Below are positions 8,617 through 16,367 of a stretch of DNA of 64,000 bases, piece after piece. The notes beneath the pieces were generated by a model, which worked only from the letters and a program-made list of their open reading frames with translations, searched no databases and was not told where the DNA came from. The position numbers and the translations under genes are program-made. The first letter of the stretch is position 1. The number at the start of each line of letters is the position of its first letter. The DNA comes from Spirochaeta cellobiosiphila DSM 17781 (GTDB taxonomy: Bacteria > Spirochaetota > Spirochaetia > DSM-17781): NCBI RefSeq assembly GCF_000426705.1, contig NZ_AUFW01000018.1, positions 110,378 to 174,377 on the forward strand, read 5' to 3'.

Positions 8617-9636
8617 ATGGAATATAATATTATAAAATGGGACTCAAATCATAAGGTAGATTTAATTACGATCTCTAATTCTAACGGACTCACCATTAAA
8701 GTGATGAATTGGGGGGCTACTTTAGTAGATGTCCAATCACCAGACAGCCAGGGAAATATTGATTCAATCATTGCTGGTTATGACAATTTTGAAGATTATT
8801 ATAAAACAAATTTTTATTTTGGATCTAGTGTAGGTAGATATGCTAACCGTATAGGTAAAGCTGAATTTGAACTAAATAGCAAACTATATAAATTAACAGC
8901 TAATGACAACGAAAATACTTTACATGGAGGGCCTCAAGGTTATCATCGTAGACTATTCGAATATACGATTGAAGAAACAAAGACTTCAATAAAGGTAACT
9001 TTCACGAGATTAAGCCCTGATGGAGAAGAAGGCTATCCAGGTAATGTCAATGTAAGCTTTTCCTATACATTAAATGAAGAAAATGATTTAATTCTGGATT
9101 TTGATGCTAAATCGGATACAGATACCTATATAAATCTTACAAACCATGCGTACTGGAATCTGGAAGGTTTTGGTACCGACATACTAAATCAAGAACTGAG
9201 AATTGATGCAGATAGTTATGTAGAAATTGACACAGACTGTATTCCAACAGGCCAAATATCTTCAACAACCAATAGTTCTTTTGATTTTAAAAGCCCCATA
9301 ACATTCAAGCAAGCCTTCAGCAAACAATCTAAGGGATTTGATCATTGTTTTATTCTTAATGAAAGGCCTAAGGATAAAGTTCAGATAGAAGCTTACTCAC
9401 CTAAAACAGGAAGGAAACTATCGATTTGGACAGATCAACCAGGGGTACAACTATATACCTGCTCAAATTTTGATAGAGCACAGTTACGAGGAAAGAAAGA
9501 TCTTACTGTTAATGGAGCTTTTTGTTTAGAAGTTCAAGGGCTACCAGATAGTATGCATCACAATAATTTTCCACAATGTCTGGTCAAAGCTGGTGAAACG
9601 TATAGTAAACAGGGTATACACAAATTTAGCTGGTAA
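8617..9636 (+). CDS. galM: Aldose 1-epimerase (mutarotase)
   Basis: Interconverts alpha and beta anomers of galactose/glucose ahead of sugar kinases, in the cytoplasm. Family motifs are complete: SVGRYANRIG near residue 70, the substrate His in LHGG (about 108), the catalytic acid His in NLTNHAYWNL (about 187), and the base Glu in FCLEVQGLPD (about 311). Length 339 is normal for GalM. The ATG has a strong AAGGAG 7 bases upstream. It is divergent from trpR with only 61 bases between, so its promoter must overlap the trpR control region. No other galactose gene is adjacent. Confidence is high for the family. Confidence 0.93.
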   Translation: MEYNIIKWDSNHKVDLITISNSNGLTIKVMNWGATLVDVQSPDSQGNIDSIIAGYDNFEDYYKTNFYFGSSVGRYANRIGKAEFELNSKLYKLTANDNENTLHGGPQGYHRRLFEYTIEETKTSIKVTFTRLSPDGEEGYPGNVNVSFSYTLNEENDLILDFDAKSDTDTYINLTNHAYWNLEGFGTDILNQELRIDADSYVEIDTDCIPTGQISSTTNSSFDFKSPITFKQAFSKQSKGFDHCFILNERPKDKVQIEAYSPKTGRKLSIWTDQPGVQLYTCSNFDRAQLRGKKDLTVNGAFCLEVQGLPDSMHHNNFPQCLVKAGETYSKQGIHKFSW

Positions 9637-9657
9637 CCATTTATCGATATATTTTTA

Positions 9658-9686
9658 TTGACATTTCCCAAATCTACCTCTAACAT
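9658..9686 (+). promoter_or_regulatory. Promoter of the hydrogenase-maturation operon
   Basis: TTGACA at 9658-9663 and TAACAT at 9681-9686 with a 17-base spacer. It lies in the 118-base gap before the TM1266-like gene, giving a leader of about 60 bases. The leader carries two SD-like AAGGTG motifs (9719-9724 and 9743-9748) and could encode a very short peptide from TTG 9729 that ends TAATG on the first ATG. Confidence 0.6.
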
Positions 9687-9754
9687 GCTGTTAACTACGG
9701 GCAAGGACTACTGAACCCAAGGTGTAATTTGATTCTGATCCAAAGGTGTGTCTA

Positions 9755-10027
9755 ATGGAAAAGAGAATAGGAATACTAGCAATACTTGTAGAAACTAAGG
9801 AATGTATACCGAGTTTAAATAAAATTTTAGGCCAATACTCGGATATAGTCCTAAGTCGACAAGGACTACCCTTACCTCAATATCACATCAATCTCATATC
9901 TATAATGGTAAAAGGAACAAACGATCAAATAGGCGCTTTGTCTGGAAAATTAGGTAGATTGCCCGGGTTAACAGTAAAATCTGTTTTAACTAAATTTCGG
10001 GAGAATAGTGATGAGAGTAGATTTTGA
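9755..10027 (+). CDS. Iron-only hydrogenase system regulator, TM1266-like
   Basis: A 90-residue ACT-like protein of the TM1266 family, which is repeatedly encoded with [FeFe]-hydrogenase maturases. Visible: an opening strand RIGILAILVE, the helix ECIPSLNKILGQYSDIVLSR, the QGLP loop, and the strand HLISIMVKGT equivalent (NLISIMVKG), then GKLGRLPGLTVKSV. It belongs to the NikR-C/ACT-like small-molecule-binding fold and is thought to be regulatory; its ligand is not known to me. An upstream in-frame GTG at 9746 lies inside the ribosome site AAAGGTG, so ATG 9755 is preferred. It overlaps hydG by about 17 bases. Confidence 0.85.
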   Translation: MEKRIGILAILVETKECIPSLNKILGQYSDIVLSRQGLPLPQYHINLISIMVKGTNDQIGALSGKLGRLPGLTVKSVLTKFRENSDESRF

Positions 10028-11384
10028 TAAGTATAAAGAATGGACAAGTAAAGAAAGCCCAACAGAAGCAGAGTTTAATCAAGTATTAGAGAAAGCCAAG
10101 GAACTAAAAGGCTTAACTCTAGAGGAAGCCGCCGTTCTTCTAAGAATTGAGGATCACCAACAAATACAAAAGCTTATGGATGTGGCATCCTATGTTAAAA
10201 AAGAAATATATGGTAAAAGGATGGTATTATTCGCCCCTTTATATACTGGAAATGTTTGCTGTAATAACTGTTTGTACTGTGGTTTTAGAAAAGATAACAA
10301 AGAACTCAAGAGAGTTGTTCTAACACAAGACCAAATATCATCACAAGTACAATCAATATTAGAATCTGGCCATAAAAGATTACTCATCATATGTGGGGAG
10401 GAAGGCAAGAATACTCTTCCCAATATAGTAAAATCGATTAGAACAGCTTATGCTGTTGAATACAAAGGGCAGCATATACGTCGAATAAATGTTGAGATAG
10501 CCCCCCTTAGTGTTGAAGAGTTCAAAGAATTAAAGAAAGAACAAATCGGGACTTATATCTGTTTTCAAGAAACCTATGATCCTGAATTATATTCCCATTA
10601 TCATATCTCTGGACCGAAAAAAGATTATCAATACCGACTAGATGTTATGGATAGAGCTATGGAAGCTGGTATTGATGATGTTGGAATTGGTGCATTATTC
10701 GGACTTGCAGACTATAAAGCAGAAGTTTTATCTTTGTTAGCTCATGCAGAACATTTAGAAAAAACGTTTGGTTGCGGACCTCATACAGTATCTGTGCCAA
10801 GAATTGAACCTGCACCAGGTACTCCCTTTTCCGAAGCTGTTCCCTTTCCTGTGTCAGATGATGACTTTAGAAAAATAGTTGCCATATTAAGAGTAGCTTT
10901 ACCATATACAGGAATTATATTAAGTACACGGGAGAGTGAACAATTAAGAAAGGAATTATTTGCCTATGGTGTAAGTCAAATATCGGCTGGAAGTAAAACC
11001 AATCCTGGAGGATATGGTAAGGAAGATAGTTCTAATGACAATCAATTTTCTTTAGGAGATCATAGATCTCTCGAACAAGTTATCGAAAACCTAGTAGATC
11101 AAGATTTTATACCAAGTTTTTGTACTGGTTGTTATCGTCTAGGACGTGTGGGTAATGATTTTATGGATATGGCAAAACCTGGATTAATAAAATGTTTTTG
11201 TTTACCCAATGGAATGACTAGCTTCGCAGAATACCTGCATGATTTTGCTAATAAAGATTTACAGAAAAAAGGATTCGATGTCATTGATCGGATGATGGTT
11301 GATTTACCAAACTCAGAATCTGTAACCCATATGAAAGAAGCGTTAACTAAGATGGAAAAAGGAGAAAGAGATATATATCTCTAA
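10011..11384 (+). CDS. hydG: [FeFe]-hydrogenase H-cluster maturase HydG (radical SAM tyrosine lyase)
   Basis: Radical SAM enzyme that cleaves tyrosine to p-cresol and dehydroglycine to deliver CO and CN for the H-cluster. The SAM cluster motif CCNNCLYC (C-x3-C-x2-C) lies near residues 82-89, after VLFAPLYTGNV. The C-terminal auxiliary cluster motif CTGC, then a Cys 22 residues later within IKCFC, distinguishes HydG from ThiH. Length 457 is normal. ATG 10011 is chosen with GGGAG 7 bases upstream; the GTG at 10008 is too close. It is the second gene of the operon; hydE follows after 5 bases. No hydrogenase structural gene is present in the window. Confidence 0.97.
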   Translation: MRVDFDKYKEWTSKESPTEAEFNQVLEKAKELKGLTLEEAAVLLRIEDHQQIQKLMDVASYVKKEIYGKRMVLFAPLYTGNVCCNNCLYCGFRKDNKELKRVVLTQDQISSQVQSILESGHKRLLIICGEEGKNTLPNIVKSIRTAYAVEYKGQHIRRINVEIAPLSVEEFKELKKEQIGTYICFQETYDPELYSHYHISGPKKDYQYRLDVMDRAMEAGIDDVGIGALFGLADYKAEVLSLLAHAEHLEKTFGCGPHTVSVPRIEPAPGTPFSEAVPFPVSDDDFRKIVAILRVALPYTGIILSTRESEQLRKELFAYGVSQISAGSKTNPGGYGKEDSSNDNQFSLGDHRSLEQVIENLVDQDFIPSFCTGCYRLGRVGNDFMDMAKPGLIKCFCLPNGMTSFAEYLHDFANKDLQKKGFDVIDRMMVDLPNSESVTHMKEALTKMEKGERDIYL

Positions 11385-11389
11385 TTCAT

Positions 11390-12412
11390 ATGTTATCAAC
11401 CTCCTCTGCAATAGAATACTATAAAAATGACCCATCACTTTTATATAAAGAAGCTTACGATATATGCCAGGAAGTTTTCCAAGACAAAGTATATATAAGA
11501 GGTCTGATCGAATATACCAATTACTGTACATGTGATTGTCAGTACTGCGGAATCAGAAGATCAAATTCTAAAGTTAATAGGTACAGACTATCTATTGAAT
11601 CAATTCTAAACGTCATAGATGAGGGTGTGAAGAAGGGAATTAAGACTTTTGTGCTTCAAGGAGGTGAAGATCCTGAATTTAATACCAAACAAATGCTTTT
11701 ACTCCTGACTCAAATACGGAAAAAATATGGTAATAGTCTAGCAATTACATTAAGTTGTGGTCAAAAAACAAAGCAAGATTATCAAGATCTTTTTGAAGCT
11801 GGCGCAAACCGTTATTTGATGAGATTTGAAACGTCAAATCAAAAGCTATATGAGAGAATGAAGAATGGACAAAAACTCAGCTCTCGACTTAATGCTTTGG
11901 AGAATCTCAAAGCAATTGGCTATGAAACAGGTTCAGGATATATGACAGGTCTGCCTAGTGAAACAGATGAGGTAAGAATCAACAATGCCCTTATGTCTAA
12001 AGAATTTGGTTTTGATATGTTAGGAATTGGGCCCTTTATTCCTCACCCAGACACTCCTTTAGGAACAGCGAAACAGGAACCTTTGGAATATGCTATAAGA
12101 GGAACTGCTTTATTGCGAGTTTTATTACCATATAGCAATATTCCAGCCACAACAGCAGCAGGAACACTAGAACAAAATGGAAGAGAACAAATGCTTAAAG
12201 CAGGAGCCAATGTTCTTATGCCTAACTTGACGCCTACGGATAATAAAAAGGATTACCTTTTGTATCCCAATAAAATTTGTATCGATGAAAGTGGTTTTCA
12301 GTGTATTGGATGTATGACAATTAGAACCTTGTCAATCGGTAAAAAGATATCTCTAGATAGAGGAGATAGCCAAGAATTCCATAGGAGACAAAATGTTCAA
12401 GAGCCAAACTAA
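11390..12412 (+). CDS. hydE: [FeFe]-hydrogenase H-cluster maturase HydE (radical SAM)
   Basis: Radical SAM enzyme acting on the HydG-derived Fe(CO)2(CN)cysteine complex during assembly of the diiron subcluster. The cluster motif CTCDCQYC (C-x3-C-x2-C) sits at about residues 48-55 after IRGLIEYTNY. The second-cluster cysteines near the C-terminus are also present (C-x7-C-x2-C in CIDESGFQCIGC). These are found in some HydE proteins and are not essential there. Length 340 is typical. The start lies 5 bases after the hydG stop with no clear ribosome site, so coupling to hydG translation is likely. The 3' end overlaps the next gene by 20 bases. Confidence 0.96.
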   Translation: MLSTSSAIEYYKNDPSLLYKEAYDICQEVFQDKVYIRGLIEYTNYCTCDCQYCGIRRSNSKVNRYRLSIESILNVIDEGVKKGIKTFVLQGGEDPEFNTKQMLLLLTQIRKKYGNSLAITLSCGQKTKQDYQDLFEAGANRYLMRFETSNQKLYERMKNGQKLSSRLNALENLKAIGYETGSGYMTGLPSETDEVRINNALMSKEFGFDMLGIGPFIPHPDTPLGTAKQEPLEYAIRGTALLRVLLPYSNIPATTAAGTLEQNGREQMLKAGANVLMPNLTPTDNKKDYLLYPNKICIDESGFQCIGCMTIRTLSIGKKISLDRGDSQEFHRRQNVQEPN

Positions 12413-13715
12413 AGCAGCAAATCAACTGTATGGAAAGGAACAAACTCCAAGACAATTTATAAGATCCTTAGGATATGTAAAATTAGCGACCTTTAAAGCT
12501 AGTATGGAACTAAATTCATCTCTGCCACCAGAAACATGTCTACATATAGAATCTATTATGGGAGACGTGATTAAAGGTGTCTATGATGAATATTTCACCC
12601 TCCCCCTTGAACAGGGGGGGGCTGGAACTAGTCTACATATTAATTACATGGAAACAATTGGATCTATATTAAAGGAAAAATATAGTATTGATATAGATAT
12701 TTTTGAAGCTCTAAATATATATCAATCAACAAACGATGTTATACCATCAGCTTTTGTAATCATGATATTGGAAGGCTTGGAAGAGATTGAACAGAAAGTT
12801 ATAAAACTACAAGAAAACTTAGTTTTGTGGGAGCAAAAAACATCTAACCACCTTATTTGGGGGTATACAGAATTACAAAGGGCATTGCCTATACAATTAG
12901 GACAAGTATTTGCTTCTTGGGCAGGTGCTATTGAACGTGATAGATGGAGAATCAGCAAATTACAAGAAAGATCCAGAATGATCCCACTAGGAGGAACAGC
13001 TTTAGGAACTTCTTTTTTTGCACCACAGAAATATATTTTCAAAGCCGAACAGTATCTACGACAATTAACAGGATTAGCGCTTAGTAGGAGTCAGAATCTA
13101 CCTGATTCTATTAGTAATTGGGACTGGTTAACAGAAGTTGTTAATGGCTATTCTCTTATTGCAGATAATCTCTATAAAATATCATCTGATATAAGTCTAT
13201 ATATGCAATCAGATATAAACATATTGCAACATCCTAATATAACATTCGGTTCCTCAATCATGGGGATAAAACAAAATCCTGTAATACTTGAATTTGTAAG
13301 AGGGTTATCTTTGTCCATTTCAAATGGAAGTAAATTAATCGGAGAATATAGTAAATTGGGGCAATGGCAATTGAACCCCTTTCTACCATTTATGATATCC
13401 ACATTTATTGACATACATGATAAAACTAAAAAGACCTTACATTCTCTCAATGATAACCTTCTTCCGCAAATGGAGATAAATACATTTGAGGAAGATTCTT
13501 ATCTGTTTTCTAAACCAGAAATTCTAAATTTATTAAGACCTGTATGCCATTACATTGATATCAAGAATATTCAAAAGTTATATAAAAGAGCAGAAGTTAA
13601 AACTAAAAATGATCTGGTTCAGTTTCTTCAAAAACATATACCGAAAGCTGATGATTTCTGGGAAAAATATTTTAGCTACAACCATATTACAGGGCCATTG
13701 AGGTATGATAAATGA
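12393..13715 (+). CDS. Divergent aspartase/fumarase-superfamily lyase in the hyd operon
   Basis: Aspartase/fumarase-superfamily protein placed between hydE and hydF, overlapping both. Conserved landmarks remain: GTSLHIN (78-84), YQSTNDVIPSA (110-120), IPLGGTALGT (197-206) and the signature-loop equivalent GSSIMGIKQNP (286-296), keeping the catalytic SS. Departures from ordinary aspartase are clear. The His of the GRTHLQDA motif is Glu160 (GYTELQRA), TNMNxNE becomes SLHINYME, and the signature Pro after Met is Gly. At 440 residues it is slightly short. Placement suggests it feeds ammonia or a small amine/acid into dithiomethylamine ligand synthesis, but the substrate may not be aspartate. AGGAG lies 5 bases before the ATG. 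A G8 run lies at 12614-12621. Confidence 0.85.
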   Translation: MFKSQTKAANQLYGKEQTPRQFIRSLGYVKLATFKASMELNSSLPPETCLHIESIMGDVIKGVYDEYFTLPLEQGGAGTSLHINYMETIGSILKEKYSIDIDIFEALNIYQSTNDVIPSAFVIMILEGLEEIEQKVIKLQENLVLWEQKTSNHLIWGYTELQRALPIQLGQVFASWAGAIERDRWRISKLQERSRMIPLGGTALGTSFFAPQKYIFKAEQYLRQLTGLALSRSQNLPDSISNWDWLTEVVNGYSLIADNLYKISSDISLYMQSDINILQHPNITFGSSIMGIKQNPVILEFVRGLSLSISNGSKLIGEYSKLGQWQLNPFLPFMISTFIDIHDKTKKTLHSLNDNLLPQMEINTFEEDSYLFSKPEILNLLRPVCHYIDIKNIQKLYKRAEVKTKNDLVQFLQKHIPKADDFWEKYFSYNHITGPLRYDK

Positions 13716-14944
13716 AATCTATTAAAACCCCTTTAAGTGAAATACCCAATATTACTATTGTTGGTATGCCAAACGTCGGTAAGAGTTCTCTTATTAATAA
13801 TATTCTGGGTAAAGAAGTATCAATAATGAGTTCAATACCTGGAACAACTACAGACCCCGTTTATAAAAGATTTGAACTAGGAAAGGCAGGAGCTGTATCA
13901 ATAACTGATACAGCAGGTCTTTATGAAGAAGGTCATTTAGGTCAAAAAAGAGGAGATATAAGCTTAAAAAAGATAGTCGAAGCAGACATTATAATCTTCG
14001 TTACAGCTATAAACACACCACTATCGGATTATGAAAAACAAATTTACAACAAACTATTAGAAAACAAAGAGACAATTATTGTGGCAACATTTTATGATTG
14101 TTCACCCAACCAGGAAAAGTTAAAATGGTTAGAAGATAAATATTTTTTAAAAATAGCAAATGTTAATAAATCTGGTATTACGGCCTTGATAGAACAAATG
14201 GAAAAACTACTTGCCAAAAAAGAACCAGAGTTAACACCTGTAGAGAATTTAGTAAAAGAAGGCGATTTAGCAGTATTAGTCACCCCAATTGATCTAGCAG
14301 CACCAAAAGGAAGATTGATACTACCTCAGGTTGAAACAATTCGAGATTTACTAGATCGAGATTGTATGAGTCTTGTTGTAAAGGAAAGGGAACTAAAATT
14401 TGCATTCTCGAATCTTATTAAACCTCCCCGATTAGTAATTACAGACTCTCAATCTTTTCACAAAGTGGCTGCAGATATACCTAAGGAGCAAGCTTTAACT
14501 AGTTTCTCTATACTTTTTGCAAGAAAGAAAGGAGACCTTAGTCTTTTTATCAAAGGAGTCAAGGCTTTAGAAAATTTACCTCCAAAACCTCATATTCTGA
14601 TGATGGAAGCATGTAGCCATCACCGACAGGCTGACGATATTGGTACTGTAAAAATACCAAGATTAATAAAACAATTAATTGATATAGACAGTCATTTTAC
14701 TTTTACTCGTCAACTTCCATCGGATGATGAACTAAAATCTGTGAATTTGATTGTTCACTGTGGAGCCTGTATGATAACTCGGAATCAAATGATATCTAAA
14801 ATAAAGCAAATAGATGAATTTAAAATTCCCCTTGTCAATTATGGTATGTTTTTAGCTTGGGCCAATGGATTATTACCCCGTGCGTTAGAACCTATTCCTG
14901 AGGCAATTGATATATGGAATACCTTGGAGGATAGCCAAATATAA
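13712..14944 (+). CDS. hydF: [FeFe]-hydrogenase H-cluster maturation GTPase HydF
   Basis: Scaffold GTPase on which the diiron subcluster is finished before transfer to HydA. The G domain comes first: P-loop GMPNVGKSS (about 17-25), a switch Thr in PGTTTDPV, and DTAG (about 70). A dimerisation domain follows, then the C-terminal cluster domain with CSHH and, about 50 residues later, HCGAC, matching the C-x-H ... HC-x2-C ligands. Length 410 is normal. Its ATG overlaps the lyase stop (ATGA). It completes the maturation set; the diguanylate cyclase begins 24 bases downstream. Confidence 0.96.
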   Translation: MKSIKTPLSEIPNITIVGMPNVGKSSLINNILGKEVSIMSSIPGTTTDPVYKRFELGKAGAVSITDTAGLYEEGHLGQKRGDISLKKIVEADIIIFVTAINTPLSDYEKQIYNKLLENKETIIVATFYDCSPNQEKLKWLEDKYFLKIANVNKSGITALIEQMEKLLAKKEPELTPVENLVKEGDLAVLVTPIDLAAPKGRLILPQVETIRDLLDRDCMSLVVKERELKFAFSNLIKPPRLVITDSQSFHKVAADIPKEQALTSFSILFARKKGDLSLFIKGVKALENLPPKPHILMMEACSHHRQADDIGTVKIPRLIKQLIDIDSHFTFTRQLPSDDELKSVNLIVHCGACMITRNQMISKIKQIDEFKIPLVNYGMFLAWANGLLPRALEPIPEAIDIWNTLEDSQI

Positions 14945-14968
14945 TGTATCCTAAGTTGGGAGGGCATT

Positions 14969-15940
14969 ATGTCGAATCTAACTTTTTATCTTGATTCACA
15001 AGACAACTCGTTACCTATTCAATTATGCATAGACGAAGAAATTACTGTGGGGAGACTTCCAACAAATACGATCCAAATCACAGAAAAGTCAGTATCCAGA
15101 AAACACGCACACATAATATACACAGAAGGAGCCTTTATACTTACGGATTTAAAAAGTACAAATGGAACTTTTGTTAATGGGCATAGAATAACGGAAATAC
15201 AGCTAAATTCTCAAGATAGCATTAGGTTCGGCACGAGAGAGTATATATATAAAATAAAAGAGAAAGATGATAAGAGAGAAAAAACTCTCCCACCAGAAGA
15301 CACAGTAATATTAGAACAGAAAATTCAGGAACTAATAAAAACCGTTAAAGACAAAAAAACTGTTGAAAAATTACAAGATATCAAGAAGGGTTTTGATAGA
15401 CGTAAAAAAGATCTAATGGATATAGCGTATAAAGATGGACTAACAAATCTATATAATCGTAGGTATTTCGATAAAGTAATTAGTGACGAGTTTCATAGAA
15501 GTCAACGATATAATCGACATTTAGCCTTAATCATGGCAGATATCGATTTTTTCAAAAAATTCAATGATAATTATGGACATCAAAAAGGGGATTCTGTACT
15601 AAGAACAACAGCATCTATTTTAAAAGAAAATTCACGTAACACAGATCATGTGTGTCGTTATGGTGGTGAAGAGATTGCCATAATATTACCAGAAGCTGAT
15701 ATTAACTCTGCTTTACAAAGTGCAGAAAAGCTTCGTTATTTATTAGAAAAAATGTCTGAAGAAATTGAAGATGTAAGAATCACAGCCAGTTTTGGAGTTA
15801 GCCACTTCACTAAGGGGATGAAGAAGACTACGGACCTAATAGATCAAGCAGATGCAGCTCTTTATGAAGCCAAAAAAACAGGTAGAAATTGTGTTAAGAT
15901 TTATCAAAAAGGAGCTATTGCATATGGCAGCAAGGGGTAA
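14969..15940 (+). CDS. FHA-GGDEF diguanylate cyclase
   Basis: A cytoplasmic signalling enzyme predicted to make cyclic di-GMP from two GTP. Residues about 20-95 form an FHA phosphothreonine-binding domain (VGRLPTN, SVSRKHAHI, LKSTNGTFVNG). A charged coiled segment (100-150) leads to a GGDEF domain (155-315) with LYNRRYFD, a metal Asp in MADIDFFKKFND, the active-site GGEEI, and an upstream RNTD inhibitory site five residues before it. The protein therefore looks active and product-inhibited. The start has GGGAGGG 5 bases upstream. It follows hydF closely, so it may be co-transcribed with the hydrogenase genes; whether it is functionally linked is unknown. Confidence 0.93.
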   Translation: MSNLTFYLDSQDNSLPIQLCIDEEITVGRLPTNTIQITEKSVSRKHAHIIYTEGAFILTDLKSTNGTFVNGHRITEIQLNSQDSIRFGTREYIYKIKEKDDKREKTLPPEDTVILEQKIQELIKTVKDKKTVEKLQDIKKGFDRRKKDLMDIAYKDGLTNLYNRRYFDKVISDEFHRSQRYNRHLALIMADIDFFKKFNDNYGHQKGDSVLRTTASILKENSRNTDHVCRYGGEEIAIILPEADINSALQSAEKLRYLLEKMSEEIEDVRITASFGVSHFTKGMKKTTDLIDQADAALYEAKKTGRNCVKIYQKGAIAYGSKG

Positions 15941-16367
15941 AGGTTTAGATCTAAAAGCAATATTCGGAGAAAATCCTTCAGCTCGAATTTTGGCTGAATA
16001 CCGAGGTTCAACAAAAGGAGAAAATGTTGGAGTTACAGGAGTAATTCTTAGGTTTTCAGAACGTTTCGTTTTTTTTTCGCCTTCTAAACAAATAACGTTT
16101 GTGGGTTTTCCTATGAATATGGAAGGATTCGAAAAAGAACAAATGATAATCGAAAAGCCAATTAATAGCCTAAAGAAAATAGGCAAGATTTCGGAAAATC
16201 TGGCCTACTCTTTTATTGAATATAACAAAAGGATTCCTTTCGATATTCCTCAAAGTAAATCATGGAATATTTTTATCAAACATCTCCACTATTTCACTTT
16301 TGAAGATGAGGATCTGATATTTTCTATACCAGAAGGGAATAAAGCTTTATTCCCATTCAATAGTTGA
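15924..16367 (+). CDS. Hypothetical 147-residue protein
   Basis: I do not recognise this protein. It is soluble, with a basic N-terminus (MAARGKGLDLKAIFGE), several predicted strands (NVGVTGVILRFSERFVFFSP) and a Phe-rich C-terminal part. The ATG at 15924 is preferred over longer frames because AAGGAG lies 9 bases upstream (15909-15914). It overlaps the diguanylate cyclase gene by 17 bases, so it is probably translated with it. Its last 21 bases overlap the end of guaA on the other strand. A link to c-di-GMP signalling is possible from context only. Confidence 0.7.
   Translation: MAARGKGLDLKAIFGENPSARILAEYRGSTKGENVGVTGVILRFSERFVFFSPSKQITFVGFPMNMEGFEKEQMIIEKPINSLKKIGKISENLAYSFIEYNKRIPFDIPQSKSWNIFIKHLHYFTFEDEDLIFSIPEGNKALFPFNS

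Noticed and set aside
12393..13715. Plain aspartate ammonia-lyase call (aspA)
   Set aside because: Several superfamily active-site positions differ, including His to Glu160 and Pro to Gly in the signature loop, so a firm aspA name would overstate the evidence.
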